DNA from: Massiliimalia massiliensis
GTDB taxonomy: Bacteria > Bacillota > Clostridia > Oscillospirales > Ruminococcaceae
Direction: 5' to 3'
NCBI RefSeq assembly: GCF_900155615.1
Contig: NZ_FUHT01000004.1
Location: 930,001 to 994,000, forward strand
Length of the DNA stretch: 64,000 bases
The notes below the pieces were generated by a model, which was not told where the DNA came from, did not search any database, and was given only the letters and a program-made list of their open reading frames with translations. Below, piece after piece: positions 60,838 through 64,000 of this stretch (position 1 is its first letter; each line of letters starts with the position of its first letter). Position numbers and translations under genes: made by a program.

Positions 60838-60866
60838 ATAATACCATATATCATTTGATTTGTCAA
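60838..60866 (-). promoter_or_regulatory. Near-consensus promoter of the candidate RNA
   Basis: Minus strand TTGACA (60861-60866), 17 nt, TATTAT (60838-60843). Confidence 0.75.
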
Positions 60867-60893
60867 AGGAAAATGTTACAAAATATACAAAAA

Positions 60894-60922
60894 AACGTTG
60901 TTCAATTTTCATGAACAACGTT
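60894..60922 (-). terminator. Terminator of the CNNM-family gene
   Basis: An 11-bp perfect stem AACGTTGTTCA/TGAACAACGTT with a 7-nt loop; on the minus strand TTTTTTG follows. Confidence 0.9.
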
Positions 60923-60940
60923 CCTTTTATTTCCAATTTT

Positions 60941-62221
60941 CTAATTTTCTTCGTTTTCTTTTTTCTCTGGATGGATGATAACCTCCAACGAAACAATCCG
61001 CTGGTCTGTTACCTCTTTGACTGTAATCTCAAGGCTGCGGTAAGAGAACCGATCTCCCGGCTCTGGAATCCGTTCAAAGGTTTCCAGAGCCCAGCCTGCA
61101 AAGGAATTTGAAATTTCTTCTATTTCAGCTTCAGAATAATCATAGCCGATCTCATCAAAGAAATCCTCCGGGTCAAGATCGCCGGATACCTGATAGCAAT
61201 TTTCAGAAAGCTGAGTAAATTCAACCTCTTCCTCATCGCTTTCATCCCAGATTTCTCCGACCAGCTCTTCGATAATATCCTCCAACGTGATAATCCCGAT
61301 TGTTCCCCCATACTGGTCTGTGACAACCGCCATGTGGGATTTCAGCCGCTGCAGTTCCTTCATCAGCTCAGAAATAAACTTTTTCGGCGGCACATAGACG
61401 GTATCCTGCATAATATCAGTCAGCCTGACCTCTTTGTTTTCAATGTATGCCTTCATGAAGTCTTTATTATGCACAATCCCAATGACATGGTCGATACTCC
61501 CGCTGTAAACCGGCAGCCTGGAGTAGCCTTCCTCAAAGAACAGCTCTTTTACGGTCTCAGCGTTCTCATGCTCCTCTACCGCTACCACGTCGACACGAGG
61601 TGTCAGGACTTCTTCAACGGTAATTTCATCAAAATCAAGGGCAGACTGAACCAGTTCGCTTTCCTGCTGTTCCAGCACCCCTTCGTTTTCACTCTCTTCA
61701 ATGATGTATTTGAGCTCCTGCTCTGTAACAGACGGCGGGATCTCTCCCTTTTTGGAAACCAGGCTGGTCAGCTTGAGGAACAGGAATATGAAAGGAGAGA
61801 AAAGCTTGATAAAAAAGTCCAACAGATGTACTACCTTTAACGCCAGTTGCTCAGCATGTTGTTTCGCATAAGATTTCGGGAGAATTTCACCAAACATCAG
61901 GACAAGAATTGTCATGACAATGGTGGATATCCCTGCCCCGGAAGAACCAAACCATGTAGTAAAAATCACCGTACCGATCGAGGCGGAAGCAATATTTACA
62001 ATATTGTTCCCAATTAAAATTGCAGAGAGGGCACGGTCATATTCTTCCGCTATGCGAATGACTTTTTCTGCCTTTTTATTTCCGGCAGCAGCAATGTTCT
62101 TCATCCGAATCCGGTTAACAGTTGCAAACGCAGTTTCCGTTCCGGAAAAGAAGGCGGACATTGCAATCAAAAAGACCAACAGCACAAATATAAGCGGCGG
62201 CACATCGCCCAAAATAAACAC
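60941..62221 (-). CDS. CNNM/CorC (hemolysin-C-like) transporter-associated protein
   Basis: About 426 residues: a four-helix CNNM (DUF21) domain (~1-170; FFSGTETAFATVNRIRM), a CBS-pair (~200-325; VLTPRVDVVAV, GYSRLPVY, GTIGIITLEDIIEELVG) and a C-terminal CorC_HlyC domain. Family members act in Mg2+ efflux or homeostasis. The start is uncertain: GTG at 62221 is only 2 nt from AAAGGAG, whereas a TTG at 62212 has a normal spacer. Confidence 0.92.
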   Translation of the reverse strand: MFILGDVPPLIFVLLVFLIAMSAFFSGTETAFATVNRIRMKNIAAAGNKKAEKVIRIAEEYDRALSAILIGNNIVNIASASIGTVIFTTWFGSSGAGISTIVMTILVLMFGEILPKSYAKQHAEQLALKVVHLLDFFIKLFSPFIFLFLKLTSLVSKKGEIPPSVTEQELKYIIEESENEGVLEQQESELVQSALDFDEITVEEVLTPRVDVVAVEEHENAETVKELFFEEGYSRLPVYSGSIDHVIGIVHNKDFMKAYIENKEVRLTDIMQDTVYVPPKKFISELMKELQRLKSHMAVVTDQYGGTIGIITLEDIIEELVGEIWDESDEEEVEFTQLSENCYQVSGDLDPEDFFDEIGYDYSEAEIEEISNSFAGWALETFERIPEPGDRFSYRSLEITVKEVTDQRIVSLEVIIHPEKKENEEN

Positions 62222-62248
62222 GCTCCTTTAAGCATAAATTTGGTATTA

Positions 62249-62277
62249 ATTGTAACAAAATTCAGATGTATTGTCAA
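62249..62277 (-). promoter_or_regulatory. Promoter of the CNNM-family gene
   Basis: Minus strand TTGACA (62272-62277), 17 nt, TACAAT (62249-62254), 28 nt before the start. Confidence 0.8.
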
Positions 62278-62297
62278 GACAGAGCCGCCGCCTTTGG

Positions 62298-62326
62298 TTG
62301 ACAAGTTTCGTCATGCCCAGTATACT
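62298..62326 (+). promoter_or_regulatory. Promoter of the DUF3592 gene
   Basis: TTGACA (62298-62303), 17 nt, TATACT (62321-62326), divergent from the CNNM promoter and only 20 bp away from it, back to back. Confidence 0.8.
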
Positions 62327-62365
62327 AAAATTAATATTTGAAACAATCCAAGGGGTTATCATATT

Positions 62366-62908
62366 ATGAATGGAAAAGTCATAACATTTTTTTTAATCAC
62401 GGTCTGTACTGCGGCCGGAATCTGTATGCTGTTTTTCGGCATCAGCGGTGCGGTGCATCAGAACCAGATCACCAAAAGCTATGATACGATTGATGGGTAT
62501 TTTACCGATTACAGCATCTATTCCAGTGATGAGGACGGTACCACATACCGGTTGACCTACTCCTATGTACTGAACTATCAGGAATATACCGTCTCAACGG
62601 ATTATGGCGTTGGTTCTATCCCAGAGCCGGGCAGTGTCAAAACAATCAAATACAATCCGAAAAATCCGGAAGAGGCGGTTATTGTTGGGAGCAATCAAAA
62701 CAGCTTCCTAATCTTGATGGGGATTCTCTTTACATTCGTCCCGCTTTTTATCGCTTATGGCGCGTTAACCACATTTGGTTATTTAAAACGTTTTCCAGAA
62801 AAGGTGGTCAGTATTGGAATCGGCATCCTTTTCACGGTGATAGGAGTCGGTATTATATACCTTACAGGCCGGTGGTTTCTCCATTCAGGAAGCGGTAGCG
62901 TCTCTTAG
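62366..62908 (+). CDS. DUF3592 membrane protein (probably frameshifted near its 3' end)
   Basis: A 180-residue open frame: N-terminal helix (~5-26), an extracytoplasmic DUF3592 domain (~30-110; GYFTDYSIYSSDEDGTTY, IKYNPKNPEEAVI), then two helices (~114-135 and ~150-167). It ends with LHSGSGSVS, which does not look like a natural end. Right after, the +1 frame encodes another membrane helix. The full protein probably had four helices. Function of DUF3592 proteins is unknown. Confidence 0.75.
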   Translation: MNGKVITFFLITVCTAAGICMLFFGISGAVHQNQITKSYDTIDGYFTDYSIYSSDEDGTTYRLTYSYVLNYQEYTVSTDYGVGSIPEPGSVKTIKYNPKNPEEAVIVGSNQNSFLILMGILFTFVPLFIAYGALTTFGYLKRFPEKVVSIGIGILFTVIGVGIIYLTGRWFLHSGSGSVS

Positions 62909-63002
62909 CTTTTGGATCGTAATTCCGCTCCTGTTTATTGTAGTCGGAATCTATCAGACAGTACGCAGCATATTCTCGAAAAAGAATGCGGAACAAGAGT
63001 AA
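62871..63002 (+). pseudogene. Out-of-frame C-terminal part of the DUF3592 protein
   Basis: In the +1 frame relative to the gene at 62366, codons give SIQEAVASLSFWIVIPLL, then FIVVGIYQTVRSIFSKKN and a stop at 63000-63002. This is a convincing membrane helix plus basic tail, lacks its own start codon and SD, and overlaps the end of the upstream frame. A +1 frameshift (true mutation, sequencing error or programmed) somewhere around 62855-62890 explains it. Confidence 0.6.
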
Positions 63003-63010
63003 AAAAGAAG

Positions 63011-63047
63011 AAAGGAAGCTTTGCTGTAACAAAGCGCGGTGATCACA
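63011..63047 (+). promoter_or_regulatory. Structured ribosome-binding leader of the DUF4364 gene
   Basis: AAAGGAAG (63011-63018) runs into a 6-bp hairpin GCTTTG-CTGTAA-CAAAGC (63018-63035), then 12 nt to ATG 63048. AAAG of the SD can also pair with CTTT. The spacer (GCGGTGATCACA) resembles that of ntpF (GCGGCTATCAAG). Confidence 0.65.
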
Positions 63048-63605
63048 ATGAATCATATTCCCAGTCCCTTGGCTGCCGGCGTCCCGCCGGAAGGGTTCCA
63101 GGATATTCATGAGGTGCGCATCCTGCTCTGCTGTATCCTTAACGCAGTACCCGAACCAATGTCAAAAAACGATCTTTCCAGATTGTTCCAGGAAAACCAC
63201 CTGGTCAACTATTTTACCCTATCAGCCGCACTCTCGGAGCTTCTCAGTGAAAAGCAGGCAACACTCATTGACCGGGACGGAGAAGCCTGTTATCAGCTCG
63301 ATGACTTTGGGATTGAAGCGGCGAAGGCCCTGGAACATACCATTCCGCTTTCCGTCCGAGAGCATGTAAGCAATGCGGCACAACAGCTTATGCACCGGAA
63401 AAAGAACGAACGGGAAAATGAAATTCTGATTGAACCGCATCATAACGGTTATAGTGTCCAAATTATTATGCACGATACAGACATTGACCTGTTAAACCTC
63501 AAGCTGTTCGTCCCCGATCAGACGCAGGCGGAACGGGTTCAGGAAAAAATGCTTCAAAACCCTGCCGCCTTTTATGCCCAAATCATTGATTTTTTAACCA
63601 AATAA
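63048..63605 (+). CDS. DUF4364 family protein
   Basis: A 185-residue protein: an N-terminal winged-helix-like part (EVRILLCCILNAVPEPMSKNDLSRLF) and a C-terminal alpha/beta part (GYSVQIIMHDTDIDLLNLKLFVP), matching DUF4364 of Clostridia. The winged helix suggests DNA binding, but function is not established. ATG at 63048; a GTG at 63039 in frame is possible. Confidence 0.85.
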   Translation: MNHIPSPLAAGVPPEGFQDIHEVRILLCCILNAVPEPMSKNDLSRLFQENHLVNYFTLSAALSELLSEKQATLIDRDGEACYQLDDFGIEAAKALEHTIPLSVREHVSNAAQQLMHRKKNERENEILIEPHHNGYSVQIIMHDTDIDLLNLKLFVPDQTQAERVQEKMLQNPAAFYAQIIDFLTK

Positions 63606-63638
63606 AAAAGCCAGATGGGAAAATCCATCTGGCTTTTT
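63605..63638. terminator. Bidirectional terminator between DUF4364 and the S1-domain gene
   Basis: AAAAAGCCAGATGG pairs with CCATCTGGCTTTTT, a 14-bp stem with A/T tails, serving both convergent genes. Confidence 0.93.
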
Positions 63639-63645
63639 GTTTTTC

Positions 63646-64000
63646 TTATTCCTCACTGCTTTCAGCCGCTTCAATTTCAGCCGCAATTTCTTCAGAAATC
63701 ACGCCGTCCTCAGAAGAATAGACCACATCGCTCTCGTTTTCTTTGGTGATCTTCTGGTCTTCTTCCGGCAGAAGTGCCCGCATAGAAAGGCTGACACGTT
63801 TTGCATCAAAATTGATATCGATAATCTTTGCTTCTACTTCCTGGCCAATTTCAAGGATGTCCGCAATCTTTTCCACTCTCTGGTTGGCAATCTGGGAAAT
63901 ATGTATTAACCCATCAATGCCCGGGATAATAGTGGCGAACGCACCGTAATTGGTGAAGGAAACAATTTTTACTTTTACGACATCATCTACATGGTAATCA
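63646..64000 (-). CDS. S1 RNA-binding domain protein, C-terminal part (perhaps IspH-RpsA fusion or RpsA)
   Basis: The frame is open through the right edge; 117 C-terminal residues are visible. They contain a full S1 (OB-fold) domain: VSFTNYGAFATIIPGIDGLI, then HISQIANQRVEKIADIL and FDAKRVSLSMRALLP, followed by an acidic tail rich in Glu/Ala/Ser. This is typical of ribosomal protein S1 or of the IspH-S1 fusion common in Clostridia; which one cannot be told from this end. Confidence 0.85.
   Translation of the reverse strand, partial: DYHVDDVVKVKIVSFTNYGAFATIIPGIDGLIHISQIANQRVEKIADILEIGQEVEAKIIDINFDAKRVSLSMRALLPEEDQKITKENESDVVYSSEDGVISEEIAAEIEAAESSEE

Noticed and set aside
1..64000. CRISPR arrays, insertion sequences, rRNA genes
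   Set aside because: No regularly spaced direct repeats, DDE transposase or rRNA-like sequence was seen.

Overview
The window looks like a chromosomal segment of a spore-forming, anaerobic Firmicute of class Clostridia, most like the Oscillospirales/Ruminococcaceae. The grounds are the spoIIGA-sigE locus, a cotJABC spore-coat operon, a bacterial V/A-type ATPase operon, an IspD-IspF fusion, DUF4364 and DUF6514 proteins, cdaA-cdaR, consensus SigA promoters (TTGACA/TATAAT) and purine-rich Shine-Dalgarno (SD) sites. I cannot name a genus.

Layout. (1) 1-9046 is the right-hand part of a prophage-like element. It holds an unknown lipoprotein, an amidase endolysin, holin, XhlA-like protein, BppU-type baseplate protein, a DUF1492/ArpU-like regulator and a small early operon. 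A divergent promoter region full of TACGCTT operators follows, then a repressor, an ImmA-type protease and a large serine recombinase. The recombinase ends inside the spore-coat gene cotJC: only its first ~33 codons remain (9156 leftward), joined to intact cotJB and cotJA. The element therefore interrupts a sporulation gene, like the skin-type elements. (2) 9764-12061: a small unknown, a polysaccharide deacetylase and SepF. (3) 12233-21225: a nine-gene V-type ATPase operon (transcribed H/G-C-I-K-F-E-A-B-D). (4) 21525-25168: an HD hydrolase, a Nif11-like small protein, a ferredoxin-type aldo/keto reductase, a 51-residue protein and an aldehyde dehydrogenase. (5) 25230-29040: YhhN-like protein, Na+/proline symporter, orphan LytTR regulator, DUF6514.

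(6) 29270-40929 is a carbohydrate locus: sugar ABC transporter, GH36 alpha-galactosidase, Zn-dehydrogenase, enolase-superfamily dehydratase and DHDPS-family aldolase. A divergent YesM/YesN two-component system adjoins it. Together they suggest uptake of alpha-galactosides and oxidative, non-phosphorylated breakdown of the released sugar. (7) 41137-46589: tRNA-Thr, sigE, spoIIGA, two zinc-ribbon membrane proteins and a Cys-rich unknown. (8) 46658-64000: MATE transporter, PcrA helicase, aroE, uxaC, a COG2509 flavoprotein, cdaR-cdaA, cysteine desulfurase with DUF3343, ispDF, a CNNM/CorC-type protein, an apparently frameshifted DUF3592 gene, DUF4364, and the 3' end of an S1-domain protein (perhaps IspH-RpsA).

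The most unusual pattern is a recurring 5'-leader design in at least five unrelated genes: ntpF, the aldo/keto reductase, aroE, uxaC and DUF4364. An SD-like AAAGGA(A)G is followed at once by an 18-20 nt hairpin, and the start codon lies 12-13 nt beyond it. The 5' arm resembles an anti-SD and the 3' arm repeats an SD-like sequence. Other points of note are the interrupted cotJC with a possible attR dyad, the operator array of the element, a spoIIG promoter with the unusual long spacer, and a promoter-terminator unit without a gene upstream of ispDF.
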